From: Elysia crispata
Lineage: Eukaryota > Mollusca > Gastropoda > Plakobranchidae
Assembly (NCBI GenBank): GCA_033675545.1
Contig: JAWDGP010003357.1
Coordinates: 10,001-74,000 of the forward strand
Length of the DNA: 64,000 nt
Direction: 5' to 3'
The notes beneath the pieces are model-generated. The model saw nothing but the letters and a program-made list of their open reading frames with translations. It made no database searches and had not been told where the DNA came from. Position 1 is the first letter of the stretch; each line of letters opens with the position of its first letter. The translations under genes were made by a program, and so were the position numbers. Below are positions 1-24,900 of the stretch, piece by piece.

Positions 1-2232
1 AATCTAGCTATTACAAATCAAACAGCGACTACAAAGATATGTTGATTCAGGTATTGTTCTGTCGACACTGCGGTGTGTCTACCTTTTATCATTGTCTCGT
101 AATAACAGTTATCACCTTTGCGCCAAACATGCAGTGACTCAGCCTTATAACCTAATGGTTTGGGCCAATCAATAAGAGATTAAACATCAGGACGAGATGC
201 TTCAATAGTTTTGTGCTGACAAGCAGAAAAATTGTATTATATAACCAACAAGGAAAATCTTTAGTCTAGTGTCAGTTTGCCTCTCTTTTAACCTTTTTTT
301 CCTATCTCTATTTCGTATCATTTTTTACGAAGGTCATGCCATTCAAGACGTGCTTAGACGCTTATAAGTTGTTACACATTACTGGCGCCAAATATCCCGT
401 AGGGAAGAGTTAGTAACGCTGTAATTTACTTGCACCAAAATAGTAACTTTTTTTCTTAATCCTTAGAGTAATGAAGAAAATTGCATAAAAAGGGAAATCT
501 GAAGGCATAATAATATGACAAAATAAAACCGAGACCGGAGACACTTAACTGAGAAAATGATTATATTTATGCGATTTAATAGGTATAATAAGCACAGTGA
601 GATGGTGTAAGGGGACACGCCTGTCAAATTAATTCATATACTCAAAATGACAAGAGTATTCTAAGATTTCCCACTCCCATTAACATGTAGATCGTTTCTA
701 AACCCTCAGACTGATTCATATTCAAATTTTTATGTTAATGTTAGCGGTTTGGTTAATGTAAAAAAGAGTATATCATATCACAAAAAAATATTAATAGACC
801 AAGAGAGTGAAGTTTATTATTTACAACATTATGCATTATATATCCCAGATAATATTCTAACTTTCATGTGTCAAACGTTTCCACAAATTGAAACTAAATC
901 CAGTATTTGTATGAGAATATTGATAAATAGGCTTTACAATCATCATAACAGTGCTTTAGCTCAAAAAATGTGAACGGACATCAGCAGTCATTTCATGACA
1001 GCTGATAGCTACCAAGCAAGCCATAACAAGTAAATGCCCAGATTTACGTCTTATCAGACTGCTTGTCAAAGTTTTTTTAATGCATTAATTTTAGTTTTGA
1101 AAACCTTTTAGACAGTGATAAAGCAAGGCCTCGTTTGGAAACAAAACAGGGGGTGTGTCTGATGGGTCCTTGAAAGCTAGATTAGATCCGAGTTAATGTG
1201 ACCACACACATAGATAAGTTTAATGTGCCTTCTGCCCGACTTGGCTTAATGGTATTCTATACAACTGTCGCATTTTCCCGATGGGTAGAATGAACATTAT
1301 GCCAAAAGAAAAAAAAGTCGTCTACCAGCTTAGCTTCGTGCAACATTTAATTAAGCCTAATTTTCAGTTTGCTAATACCAAGGATAAATTTGGCTACATG
1401 TTTTTACGAAGTTGATAATAAATAAAAAAAAAAACCATCAGAATTACAAAAGCTTTGTAGGAAAACTTTGTAAACAGGACTTAACTAATAAAAATAAAAT
1501 AAAACTTGGCCAATATTTGATATGTCTTGTCCACGATAATCTTAGCTCCTCAGCTTTTGTCAGATAGAACTTAGCCCAGCAGATAAGACATAACCATCAT
1601 CATCATCACCATCATCATAAAAATCGTCGTCATTGGCAACATCATTACTCATGGGTTGAAGATTATAACTTATTTAATTCCGTTTGTGCCTGCGACAAGA
1701 GACCTAAATTATGGGGCTGTTGATTGAAAAATGTTTGTAAAAAGTTATATAATGACGATAATCTAGTGTTACATTACTGGTATCAATGTAGAACAAAGGT
1801 ACAAAACCGGTACCTGTGAAACACACAGTCGTAATACTTCAAGTGCTGGTATGAATTTGTAGTGGCTTTGGAGAAGATGTATTTTCTGTTATAAAAAGAC
1901 GATTTGCAAATTGATTTTACAACTTAAGTATAGAACCAAAAGTGTGTATTGAATGCAAAAAAACTTTTCTTTAGTGATAGCTTTGTTGGGAGAAATCCGT
2001 TGTTCTATTTTACTCATATCATGATATATTAAAGCAATGGGGAAGTCTTTCGATAACATCAACAAAATATAACGAATGGACATCGAAATCTTAGATCCGA
2101 GAAGATTCAGTCGAATAGCCTTTAAGTAGCCTAAATAGTATCAAAATAACTGATGTTCTTACACACCCAGTTTGTAACCCTAATACCCCCCCCCCCCCCC
2201 CTCCTCTCTCCCGACTCTCCCTCTCTCCTCAG
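1..2232. other. Upstream or first-intron DNA of ALDH copy 1, no gene recognised
   Basis: No coding exon was recognised here on either strand. The second ALDH copy has a 16-codon start exon about 2.5 kb before its exon 2. By analogy the start exon of copy 1 would fall left of position 1, so this stretch is most likely its first intron. It contains a short CAT-rich tract near 1592-1620 and ends in a run of C (2186-2201) followed by the CT-rich acceptor tract of exon 2. The small open frames here (for example 749-973) have no recognisable similarity. Confidence 0.6.
2186..2201. repeat. Poly-C tract in the acceptor region of ALDH copy 1 exon 2
   Basis: About sixteen consecutive C bases followed by CT-rich sequence lead directly into the AG at 2231-2232. 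The tract acts as part of the polypyrimidine stretch of this splice acceptor. It is length-variable by nature and may differ between individuals. Confidence 0.85.
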
Positions 2233-13082
<10,850 letters not shown>

Positions 13083-14486
13083 ATTCATTTCAACAAACTG
13101 TTGACACAAGAAAAGGCTCAAGGCGAATTCAATTGTTGTAATGTTTAATTACTGTTGAAAGAAATTGTTAAAACCTCTTAAATTAATATGCTGACCTTAA
13201 TATTCTTTTCTTTTTAATTTGTTTAATTAAACGAAAGAATCTACCATGTACTATGCAATTTTACATGTGGAGTATATTTCTTACGCTATTGGGTAAATTA
13301 GAGTAAAAATCGAATCATACATGAAGAAGGCCATGGGCCATTATAGAAACGCTTCAACAACAACATGCCGATAAAATTGAGTGATTGCATTCTCAACTTG
13401 CGAATAATGTTAATCTTTGATAATGTTATTAAATGGTGAGATGACTGAACTTGAAATCATATAGTTGCGCAAACACATATATTATACTCTGCACAAATTT
13501 GATTTACGTTTCCAAATATTGTTTTAAAAATTTTCATTTTCGAATAAAAATGAAAAATTCATTTAAATCGCTCTCGTATTTTTCTTGTCTTCCGTTGACT
13601 ATTTATCATATCTGCTGGCAAAGGCAATTTGAAACTGTGCTATTTTTGCATAATCGATGCATAGCATTACACTGATTATAAATGGTTATGTATTCTTGCT
13701 TTTATGTTATTATAGTGCGTCAAGTTATAGCAAGAGGTCTCTAATTAATGGAGTTTCAATCGATTTGTCGGACATGTTTTAATTTTGAAATAATCATCTT
13801 CAAAATCCACTATTTCTTTTGGTACTGAAGTAAAATAAAAAAGAATTAAAAACAAAAATAAAAAACGAACAAAAAACAAAACAAAGAAGTGTTGTTGTTT
13901 TGTATTGTTTTGTTTTGGTTTACTTTAAAGCCTGGTTCTTTTTTTTTAGCTTTACTATATTTTACAAACGTTTAAAGATCTGTTATTAAGAGTCATTTTA
14001 TGCCTTTTTGAACATATTTTTTGCAACTTGTCACCTTTTGGGTGCCGCTTTCACTGGAATACCTGTTTAAGATTCCCAGGAAGATAGAGATTAAGGGAAT
14101 TTTAAAAAGTTACGAAGTTTCTACTCTCGTTAGTACAAATAAAGTATCGGGTCAAATTTTGTGTACACCAAACTTATATGTGCATTTGACATAACCATCA
14201 CCCATTCACATACATCAATCTTACTCTATAACATTGCGCGAGATTTTGTTTCAATGCCTAGGGTTTTTTTTTTTTTTTTGTAAACTACTATTTTTAAATC
14301 AAGAAGTGAATTTGAGTATTGATCTGAAAAGATGTAACGTAATTTCATAAATATGTTTATACAAAAGAAAAGAATTATTCAAGAGAGCATGAATTTAAGG
14401 GTAGCAAATAGATGAGCATCTTGATCTGCAACTCTGGTTTCTCTGTGTTTGTCTGTCACTTTTTGTCAAATTAATGTGTGGGTTTT

Positions 14487-14491
<5 letters not shown>

Positions 14492-14570
<79 letters not shown>
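14492..14570. repeat. (GA)n microsatellite
   Basis: About 39 GA units, essentially perfect, in the spacer between the ALDH genes. Confidence 0.97.
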
Positions 14571-14574
<4 letters not shown>

Positions 14575-14909
14575 ATAAGAACTTTTTTGCTTCTCTGAAA
14601 TAGAAACTGACCGAAGGCTAACCAGCGTGTCAAAATCTGAAAATGAATGAGCTCAAGGCCAGCACACAAATCGAGGCAGAGAGACCTTGGCAAAAATGTG
14701 CTTCGTGTGTTGTCGGGAAACTCATGGGCAGCACGACTCCGCGATCGGCTAACGTTAGTGCTTATCTGCTGAAGACTACGAGGTTTGAATCATTTTTTTT
14801 TAATATTAAAGGCTGGGTGAATTTGCATATCGAGACATATCCACTATAGTCAATGCATTAGTAACTTTTTCTTTCATTCAAAATTTCAAGATTCGGAACT
14901 TCTACTAGG

Positions 14910-14974
14910 CCTAGATCTAGATCTAGATCTAGATCTAGATAGATCATCCTGAAAATCTAGATCTAAATCTAGAT
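14910..14974. repeat. AGATCT palindromic hexamer repeat
   Basis: Five tandem CTAGAT/AGATCT units (14910-14946) followed after a short gap by further degenerate units up to 14974. Each unit is self-complementary, so the array can form cruciform-like structure. Single copies of the same word (TAGATCTAG and variants) are scattered through the window, for example near 16672, 49922, 51462, 51916 and 52255. Confidence 0.85.
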
Positions 14975-16578
14975 TTACAACTGCCGCGGAAAGGTTAGGC
15001 AAATTGTTTTAACTCTAATCCAGACTGAAATCCTTTTCCCAGCGCCCCGTCAAGACCTGTAAGTAGATTATTATCAATATGTATCATATCTTTGAAGTCT
15101 GTATAATCATATAAGGTAAAGTAAGCTTAGATTTGCATGCAGCCGGCACGACTGGGCTTACAAGCTGCAGTCAGCATCCTTTTCCTCCTACTTGGTTAGT
15201 CTGACAACTTTGAAATCGCATTTATTTTGCCTCTTTGATCTTTAATTTATTGTCTCATTACGTCGTTACTTTGGAAATAATAATTGGTCCTGCGGTTGTA
15301 ATTTAAAAAAAAAAAAAAGAAAAAAAAAGGTCTAATACTGAGCAAATGGTCATTGTAATCCATAATTTTTTTTTTTTTTTTGAAGACCTTTATGGAGTCA
15401 AGTCTTATTGGAAAATGTCGATTCTAGTGTTGAACTCATAACTCGCATATCAAGACATAGATTTCAGAATTAAGAAGAACAAAACTGTAAAATGTTAACC
15501 TTTCTTAATACCTTTACGATTCGGTACAAGCTCAAATGATCGGGTTATTGATATGATAATTGATAGTTTCATCTAATACAGTACCGGTAATAGCAAAAGC
15601 TAGCTAATTTTGTAAACTTCAAACCTATTGTAAAAATTCATATAATTATTTCATAAAAAAAAATTCATTAACATGTAGGTTTAAAAAACTGCAGACAAGA
15701 ATTCCCGCTAGGCAGTGCACTAGAACTTTTTGCACGAATGCGTTGCCTTCTAAAAAGCATGCATTAAAAAGGATCTTAAATTAAAATGGATTTGGAAAGT
15801 ATAGAATTAGCCGATTTCCTTTAATGTGAGAGATTTAGGTGATGTCTTATACCCGCATACGACTACGAGACTGAAAGTTAACTGACGGTTTAATAATTTA
15901 ATAACAGTTGATAGGCTTACTCTTGATTTTAATCATGATAATCGGAATTTCATTTCATTTAAAAGATTGCTCAAGTTTTACCACTATGAATCAGCATAAA
16001 ATGAACCTTGATGTCGTTATACATGATTCACGATCCAAAGCTTTTTTATTTAAAAAAAAAAAAAAAAAACACTCACTGAACATCCTTTCTCATTAGATCT
16101 AGGAACTGATATTTGTATTCTAGTATCTAGTTACTTCTGAAGCCTGTGCCTTTGTGCAATGACAGCTCATTACATAGACCCACACGTGCAGTCGTGCACG
16201 CTCTTAATCTAGTCTAGCCCTGTGTAGGGATGGAAACTCCATTCCTTGTTCTGGTCGAAGTATCTGAAGCGTTACTGCCGTTACTATCATAACTTTCCTT
16301 CGATAGCTATAGTATAATTAACCAAACAAGGAACAGGGCATGGTCCACTGATATCTATGTTTATTGTGAAATTCCACTCGCAACGCGCACTGCCATTGAT
16401 ATACGTTTTTAATAGGTGATATCAAGAGTCAACCGACATCCGCGAACAAGGTAATAAATTTCATAGCAGTCACTAAATGGGTATCGCGCATCGATCCATT
16501 GCAAAACTGATTGCCAATAGGTTTACATCGTACACTTTTTTACTTTCTGTTGTCGGTGGGCAAGTGCTTTGGGAAAAG

Positions 16579-16597
16579 AGGGGGGGGGGGGGGGGGG
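16579..16597. repeat. Poly-G tract
   Basis: A run of about 18 G in the spacer between the ALDH genes, a typical G-quadruplex-prone and sequencing-error-prone tract. Confidence 0.9.
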
Positions 16598-17642
16598 TGT
16601 TCGCGTTTTATACCATTACAAATAAACTATAGGCTTCGGGAGGCAACCGTCAGATGGACTTCGATCAATATAGATCTAGGCCTGCAGCTGATTTTATCGG
16701 CTTCTGGTGTGATTTATAACAAAACGTATGATTGTAAACTTTTTATGACTTAATACTAATTGATAAAACGCGTGGGGTTGCAGCCCTTTACACTTGTCGC
16801 ACTGTGTTTGTCTACTTAAGATTTGGGCTTAAATTGTTTTTCTCATAACGTGCATACTAGATTTAAATCTTTATCTTATTTACTCTAGGTAAGAAAGTTT
16901 GCTGGAGCGTTATTTAATTTCTTTATTTTTTTTGAAAAGCTTAATAATCAGACACGTTGAAAAATTTACGTGAAGACAAGAGCAAAGGGTTTTACTTAAT
17001 AATTATCTGGGGAGTAAAGCCAGTTCATTCCGGCAATACTATGTACTAAACAGATCAGTAGCTGAATGATTTATTATTAGGTAAATCCTGTTTCGAAACC
17101 AATTTAGGTCTGCGCCGGTCACCTTCAAAACATTTTTCTCCTTCTTTTGCGTTACAAATCGTTCCCCCATCCAGCCATTTTTATTTGTAATATTTCTCTA
17201 AGACTTGAAATACTTGTACCGGTAACTTTGTGAGCGTTTTGATGAGGGAGATTACAGCTGTTTTATTTTAGGGATTTCTTTATATTGTGTCAAGCACAAG
17301 ACTTTCTAATACCAAGGTGACCAATACAGCAATTTTTTTTCTATTCTCCACACGAATTAGCCACAGTGTTTCACAAGTTACTCAATTTACCTAAAGCGGT
17401 GTATTTGATGAAATTATTGATTGTATCTTTGTTTTGCATAAGTATGTAATGTTTCAGTGATATTAGCAACAAATTCAGCGGCGGAATAGCCGTCAAACCT
17501 TGTAAATAATAAAGTAACAAATCCACTTGTTTTGGACACTCAATAACAAGGTATCCAATGTTGCAGAATGATAAGGCATGAAACTAGTTACCATTTTTTT
17601 AAATTAGTAGCAGTGTTATCAGCAGTTCTCCTGTTATTGGAC

Positions 17643-17729
<87 letters not shown>

Positions 17730-17779
17730 CTGTAGCAGTAGTGGTAGTAGAAGTAGTAGTAGTAGTAGAAGTAGTAGGA
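17643..17779. repeat. (TAG)n trinucleotide array
   Basis: About 30 perfect TAG units followed by some 15 degenerate units, in the spacer upstream of ALDH copy 2. Confidence 0.97.
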
Positions 17780-18399
17780 TGAGGAGAAGGACGAAGAGGA
17801 AAAGTGATAGCAACCACAGCATCAACGGAATCAATTTAAGCTGCAGTAGAAGTGGTACCCGGTAATAAATTTTGCAACTTGGCACTTAGGGTTGTAACTA
17901 ATTCGTTTAGCTGCCCAGGACAATACAACTGTACAGCCTCAAAACCTAAGGTGCAGTCCTTCAGTCATGACCAACATAAAGTTTTCAGTACCGAGAACGA
18001 CAAAGGCTTATCTGTAAGATCCGAACTCCCTACAAAACATCATCGCATGAATATGGTATTTGCCACGTTTGACATTGTCATCACTGTTTCAGAATTCTTT
18101 AACAATTTTAATGATTTTAAGTGTTGTATGTGCAGATAAATTTTTTTATTATGTGTGATCGTAGAAAAATATAGTTGCTTTGTTCCTCGAGGCTGTCATA
18201 CTAGCAATAATATTTAGTATAGTCACTAAAGCAACTCCATTGTGTAACTGTTAACCTTGAGCGGGTTGACCTCTCACAGTTATTCTAGGCTCAGTTGCAA
18301 CAATCTGCGCTGGACAGATTTAATAAAAATTGTAAACCTTGACAAGCGGCTACCTAAACTTACAGGTCATGTGGGACCTTGCCATCACATGAGCTACAT

Positions 18400-18470
18400 G
18401 TCGTACTTGAGCCAATCAGAGTAAAGGCTACGGTTGCATTAAAAGCTAGATTGTCACATGTGTAGCCCGA
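18400..18470 (+). promoter_or_regulatory. Candidate promoter of ALDH copy 2
   Basis: A CCAAT box (18412-18416, within GAGCCAATCAGA) is followed 22 bases later by a TATA-like ATTAAAAG (18438-18445), and then by more GC-rich sequence. About 160 bases downstream is a strong donor GTAAGG (18602). A good acceptor, CTTTCAG ending at 19499, precedes the start-codon exon. This fits transcription starting near 18468, a 5' UTR exon ending at 18601 and a UTR intron of about 0.9 kb. No transcript data are available, so this is inference from motifs and spacing. Confidence 0.35.
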
Positions 18471-18836
18471 GATACCGGCGCTGATGGTCGCTTGCCGGCT
18501 CAGTCTGATCACGACTGATAATAATATTCTTCTGGAGGACGGGGTAACCTCATTCTCTCCGCTAGTTCTCCCCTTGCTGTGCACACTCTGATCTCATTGT
18601 TGTAAGGTTTGTAATATCACTTCAGCTGGAAGCTCGACTGTCGTTGTTTCCTGAGTAATGTTAATAGTTAACCGCTTGTACAGATTTTGATCTTTTTAAC
18701 TGTAGTTGATTGTTTGGTAACGGTCACTGTGATTGTTCTAATTTTTAGAATCGGTAGCGAGTAAATTAATAATTCGAAGGTATCAACTGTGTTAACACTC
18801 ATATCAGGGAGTGGAAAGCTAATTAGCGGCAGTAAT

Positions 18837-18837
<1 letters not shown>

Positions 18838-18867
<30 letters not shown>

Positions 18868-18889
18868 CTACTACTATTACTACAACAAC

Positions 18890-18963
<74 letters not shown>

Positions 18964-19021
18964 CTCGTAGAAGAAGAAGAAGAAGAAGAAGAAGAAGAAG
19001 AAGAAGAAGAAGAAGAAGAAG

Positions 19022-19053
<32 letters not shown>

Positions 19054-19054
19054 G
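18838..19054. repeat. Compound (AGC)n-(TAG)n-(AGA)n array
   Basis: Three trinucleotide blocks in tandem, roughly AGC 18838-18860, TAG 18890-18963 and AGA 18968-19051. It lies in the proposed 5' UTR intron of ALDH copy 2. The open frame through it is pure low complexity. Confidence 0.97.
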
Positions 19055-19330
19055 TGGTAGTGATTTTTCGGTAATGCGAGTTTTTCCGTAGATGTCTTTT
19101 GTGTACTTGTTACAATGTTGGTCTTAATAGTTGGAACCTTTTTATGTTTATGCTGTACTTAATTGTTAAAGATGAAACCAAATTAGTTTACATTCTGATC
19201 GTTTAACTTTATGCATGTAATGCCGTTGAATTAACAGTGCAGGTGGTTTTATCTTTCGAGTTTGCGATGGTAATGGTTAAAGTGATAATTAGCTAATTTG
19301 TTGATAGCGGTGGCAGGCCTTAGCGTCCGC

Positions 19331-19332
<2 letters not shown>

Positions 19333-19421
<89 letters not shown>
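19333..19421. repeat. (GA)n microsatellite
   Basis: About 44 perfect GA units, ending about 80 bases before the acceptor that leads to the start-codon exon of ALDH copy 2. Confidence 0.97.
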
Positions 19422-19424
<3 letters not shown>

Positions 19425-19550
19425 GGGTTTAAGTAAGAAATTACGACTAAGAGTTGGTTTTAGTATATGTTACAAATAAAGTTTTCCATTTTCTTTCAGT
19501 TCTATCAGCCAAAATAAAAGAAAAAAAAAGAAAAGAAAACAACCAGCATT

Positions 19551-20527
19551 ATGGAGAACCTGAAACCTGTTCGTGAACCAGAGATCAAATATACGCAGGT
19601 AGGACATCCTTATGAACTTGACAGAATCGAGTTCGATGTAGATACTTGACTTTTTATATGAGCAATACACTTGAGAGTTTTAGAGGTAAGCAAATAGCCT
19701 CTAATATTCTCCAATGCGCTTAAAAGTCTTAGAATGCATAACCCAGCCCTAAGTGCAGTGATTAGTTTCTGATTTATTAAAAATAGCTTCTAAAGAATTA
19801 GCTACAAGATCTCAATAGCAGTATTTTAGACCAAAAAAATAATAAATAAGTAAAACGAAAAAACCTTCCCATGTATTAACCGAAACATTTTCTGGTGTTT
19901 TAGCCAGTAGATATCAACTGATGTATTAGCTAGATGTATTATTCCGCTGTTTTATGTGCCTTCTATTATTGCTAACACGTTTCTAACCTTGTACCGATGT
20001 GCCGGCGCTGATTTTTTTTTTTTTTTTACTTTAAAAAAACTAGGGTGTCATTAACTGGCGGATAGACTTTCGGCTCATTCTTATGTGCTAGTCAGGTAAT
20101 AATTCACTACCTGATAAAGTTTTTTGATGGACATGTCTCTATAGATTTTCTTATCTAATATACTGGCCAAAAATGTTTTCACATCTCAGTATTTAGCGAT
20201 AAATATAGAAGCCTTATACCAACATGGCGTTCCTGGAGTAGTTGATGCTATTATGTAGACCTAAATGGTACAGGACTGTCGCTGTTGATGAATTTGACAG
20301 CATGATACTTTGTAGATTCTAGCAATTATGGGTATCACTGGTTTTCAGAGAGATTCTACTACTCTGGGCAGATTCGAGTTCTTGGTGTACCGGTAAGGCC
20401 AGGCTTTCGGAATGTACTTGACACCGAGGGGCATGTGGATAGTTTATGCCACGGTGGCAACTTCGAGTCTCAGAAGAACCACAGAATTCCCTATTGAAGC
20501 AACAGGCCTATATGCAAATTTTAATAA

Positions 20528-20602
<75 letters not shown>

Positions 20603-21858
20603 CTTTGACTCTGTCATTACTGATTGGAATCGTTTAAGTTATAAAGTACGCTTACTCAGTGGGCTAACAACCTTCCATTGACAGTGATCTTGAAAGGAAA
20701 TACTTGAAGTTTGTAGTCTCATTTTACATTTTTAAAAATCTAATGTAGATTGAGTCGTGCTTCAGGTGTGAAAGAAGATATAGAGACATTCGGCGGGGTT
20801 AGATAGTGATGAAAATTACCCTGACCCAATAAGAAACAAAACCTGTCAGGCTTATAAACACTTAGCAAGTTACGGGCGCAATCACCATGTAAGCAAACGA
20901 GAAAACTACTTTGTTTTGAGGAATTATTAGAAATAAATACCCAGGGATTCCCGCTGCATACAGTGCTACATTTTTACTAGCTTCGCGACCTAAGAGTTTG
21001 TGACAAGAACTTCATTTTCTAGTAGCGTTCGTTCATCGCTTTGAGAGAAGTATGATGTATTTTGAGGATGTCTCCTCTATGTGAAATGAGATGAATATCG
21101 AGGTTTTAAGTGGCGCAACTGTCACCTTGATTCTGAAAATTCCATGACGCTGATTGAAATAACGTCGACATCTTTTGTTGAAATTTGGACCAGTATGACG
21201 AAAGCTGTATCAGTTTAAAGTTACTTTGAAGACAGCTTGTTTCAATAAATAGTGTACAAAGCGCATTAAAGGCGGAATATCAATTACGGGGCTTTTAGAA
21301 TAATTCATTAGACATGTCCGTTTCTACAGACATATGTATAGCTGAGATAAGCTGAGCAAAACCGACTGTTAACTCTGATAAATGTCATGTGCTAATGGCT
21401 TAACTTGCTGCATGTCAACACACTAAGCTTGTGATTTGCATTTGGACAGTGACTGCCTCTGTTATCTTGCCCTCAACTTGCACAACTATCCACAACGTTA
21501 GCATAATAATTGTCATAGTGCCTAGTTGTTTTGTTTAGGGTTACTCATATAGATAATCCAACAGTTGGATAGCATATTCAATAGGATCTTATACGGGAAC
21601 TGTATGATGGATAAAATATCAAAATTATTACCTTTCTTCACAAAAATCCGGCCTGGTCAGACGTTTGTGGTTAAAGTCGTGCCCTAAAGATCACGTCAGA
21701 TCCACAACATAACCTCATTTTAATGTCAGTAACATTGTAAAAATGATACTGGAAGTACAATCTCAACATATCTTATCACAGTCGCTGCTAAGCTTTAATC
21801 GTACTCATCAATTGATCAATGATAAGAATCTACCAAAATCATTGTCGATACCCCCCCC

Positions 21859-21911
<53 letters not shown>

Positions 21912-24900
21912 ACTCACTCTTATCTCTTTAAATTCTATAGCGTTATTCGTGAAGGCTTTCGAAAGCAATAAAGGCATCTTTTAAAGGAGAATTTGGTGAT
22001 TTACTGAGGATCACATCATCGCTTTCTCTTCTGTTCTTTTCATTATTCAACCTTCTATTTAACAAAGCCATCAAACCAAAACATCAGCTGGTCCACTCTC
22101 TCCTCAGCTGTTCATCAACAACGAGTTTGTCAACTCTGAGAGCGGCAAGACTTTCCCCACGATCAACCCAGCCACGGCGAAGAAGATCTGCGATGTTCAG
22201 GAAGCGGACAAGGTTTGATACAAACAGTCGTTTCTTACAACCAATTCCTAAACTCAGACATCTCTAATGGCAATTTAGCAATTAACTATTGATAAAGACG
22301 GGATGACTTTACACCATAAAAACCTTATTTTTGACGATTTTTTAAAATGTTTAATTTAATGTTTACAAACCAAAATTTTAAACCTGGAAACCGTTGGTCG
22401 TACAAATATATAAGGTTTATTCTCTTCAATTGTTTTTTTTTTTTCATTGTGTGCCTTTCATTTCACAAAATGAAGGTGACGGATAAGCAAGAGCCTGCCA
22501 TGTAATGCTAAGTCAATTGGGGAAAAATTACTCTAAACTAGTCTGAAGTACGTTATCGTGGTTCATCTAACCTTCATGGAATAAGCAATGATCAAGAAAG
22601 TAATATTGTCGGCAAACATGCTTTAGATTAATCTAAAATTTTTTTAGGTTCTTTTATCACCAAAATGCTAAATCTTACTGTCCATATATGAATATTTTAT
22701 GCTTCCACTTTTTTCGATTTTTTTTTTTGTTTTGCTTTTTTGCTTCGCATAACTGGGTATAATGATCTTTCCGTTTAAATTTTGCACATGTGTTTCATAT
22801 ATTTTAACGAATCCATTTTTCTCAAGGCTGATGTTGATAAGGCAGTGGCTGCAGCCAAGAAAGCCTTTGAGCTCGGCTCCCCCTACAGAACTATGAATGC
22901 CAGCAGCAGGGGAAGATTGCTTGAAAAATTGGCTGATTTGATAGAACGAGATATTAGCTACATTGCTGTAAGAACTTGCATTTTATGGATGAAAATTAGT
23001 CTTAAAAATGCAGTTTGAAATTAAATATCACATTCAAATTTCCATGATACTTTGATGTAGCCAGTCTTTTTGGAATCTCTCAAAAAATTTTGTTGACACT
23101 AAACTCTTCACATGATACATTAATAATTGGCCATATATTTATACGCAATTAGAAAAAGGCAATTCATTTTTACTCTTTGCATTAAGCTTTAGCTTTTTGT
23201 TTGATATTATATAAGTTTTGAAATCATCATGAACCTGATGTTGGATATTTGAATATAAAGGATTTGAGAATAAATAAATTCATCTCTATCTTGACTGTTT
23301 CAAAAAAGCTGAAAACTGGTAATTTCATGCACCCTATCACCACTCAAGAAAATGAATTGTTCTAAACATAATAACACCTTACCTTTAGATGTGATTGAGC
23401 AACATGCAAATTATTTGGACTGATGCCGGACATAAAGCCAACACTAGTATTATGTATTGAAAGTCATATGCAACATCTGAAATATTATGGACTTTATAGT
23501 TACTGGTGAGAATTTAAATAAATTCACAACTGATTTTCCTTTAAGTTTGCATGCAAACAATCAAGAAGAAAACTCTTACACTGAACAAGTTCTAGTCATA
23601 ATAATATTATTCTGTTTGAACTCATGTTTAGAGCCTTGAAACCCTGGACAACGGCAAGGCTTTTGCTCTGCATGGCTCTCTCGGAGATATTTTCTTCTGT
23701 TGCATGGTGTTCCGCTACTATGCTGGCTGGGCTGACAAAATTCATGGCAAAACAATTCCAGTTGGTATGTCTGGTGTATCTCACATCTACTTAAAGGTAC
23801 TATAATGACCATGGCCTTAAATGAGAAATTTAAAGTGACCAGAAAAATTCACATAACCACCAACAAGAAAATAAAAGAAAGCAAAATATAAACAGCCGTT
23901 TGATTTATTCACACATTTATTTTTTTAAATCCTAGGCATGACATGTGAATGCTTTATGTTAAAGTATACTGTTCCTAATACCAAAGCCTATCAGGCATTT
24001 TTTAGGTTAACAAAATAGAATTTTTTTTAAAAAATTACTATATATACCATAAATTGTGAAAACATTTTTAAGATTATAAATATAAAAATGTTTTTCACTC
24101 TTTTACCTGCTGATAGCTGCAAGGAGATATGCACCACATAAAAGGGTTGACTAATACAACCTTGAGCCATTAATTTATAAAGGACAAATAGAAAATATTT
24201 ATCATATTTTCTTTGAGATTACTGCTTATGATAAACTTAGGTTTCGAAAACAAAATTATTGTTCAAACCATTTTGAATATTTTTTGATAGAGAAGTTGTG
24301 AACTTCGCTCAAGATTTTTTGTAATTAAATGGTTTCTACAGAAAAAATTTTATTCTGAATTTCACTCCCAGACTCTGATGAAATAAAAAAAAGTTTGACG
24401 TTCCTATTTTATTGCTTTTTTTTTTTTTTAATAGTGTTAATGGTAGAAGACATGTTTGGGTAATTGCTCGTTATTATGGCAATACATTTTAAATAAACAT
24501 AAACAGCTAGTAATTTTTTGTATTCACTGCATACTGCAGCCAAAATAATACTTTGATCTAAAAAAACATATTAGAGGTAAGATTTCAATTTGCAATACAA
24601 AAATTCCTGTAAGTTTTGAAGTTGAAAGAGTTGATGCCAACACTGCTGCCATATTTTGACTTCTTTCTTGGTTTGAACCTCAAATTTCATCACAAAAGCT
24701 TTATCTTGTTTCATTATTATCCCTGAATATTTTTCATTTCTACAGCACTTTCTTTTTCTGTCAGATTTTAGACTTACAGGTTGGAGTTTACAAAATTTAT
24801 CCAAGCTTAAAGAGCATTTTTACTAAAAAAAAAATAAGGCTTTGTGGAATTTTAATTTTCACTTTAATTCACATGTCATACAGCATCCTAATAAGTAAGT

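Larger units (their letters stand above)
13083..18400. other. Spacer between the two ALDH genes
   Basis: 3' UTR of copy 1 followed by about 5 kb without a recognisable gene. A candidate poly(A) signal AATAAA lies near 13542, about 460 bases after the stop. Otherwise the stretch holds simple repeats (GA array, AGATCT hexamers, poly-G, TAG array) and AT-rich unique sequence. The longest non-repetitive open frame (17852-18139) has no recognised similarity and no supporting context. Confidence 0.7.

Noticed and set aside
17852-18139. 95-codon open frame upstream of ALDH copy 2
   Set aside because: No recognisable similarity, no splice or promoter context, and a composition like the surrounding spacer.
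18789-19091. Ser/Arg-rich open frame
   Set aside because: Pure trinucleotide repeat translation in the proposed UTR intron of ALDH copy 2.
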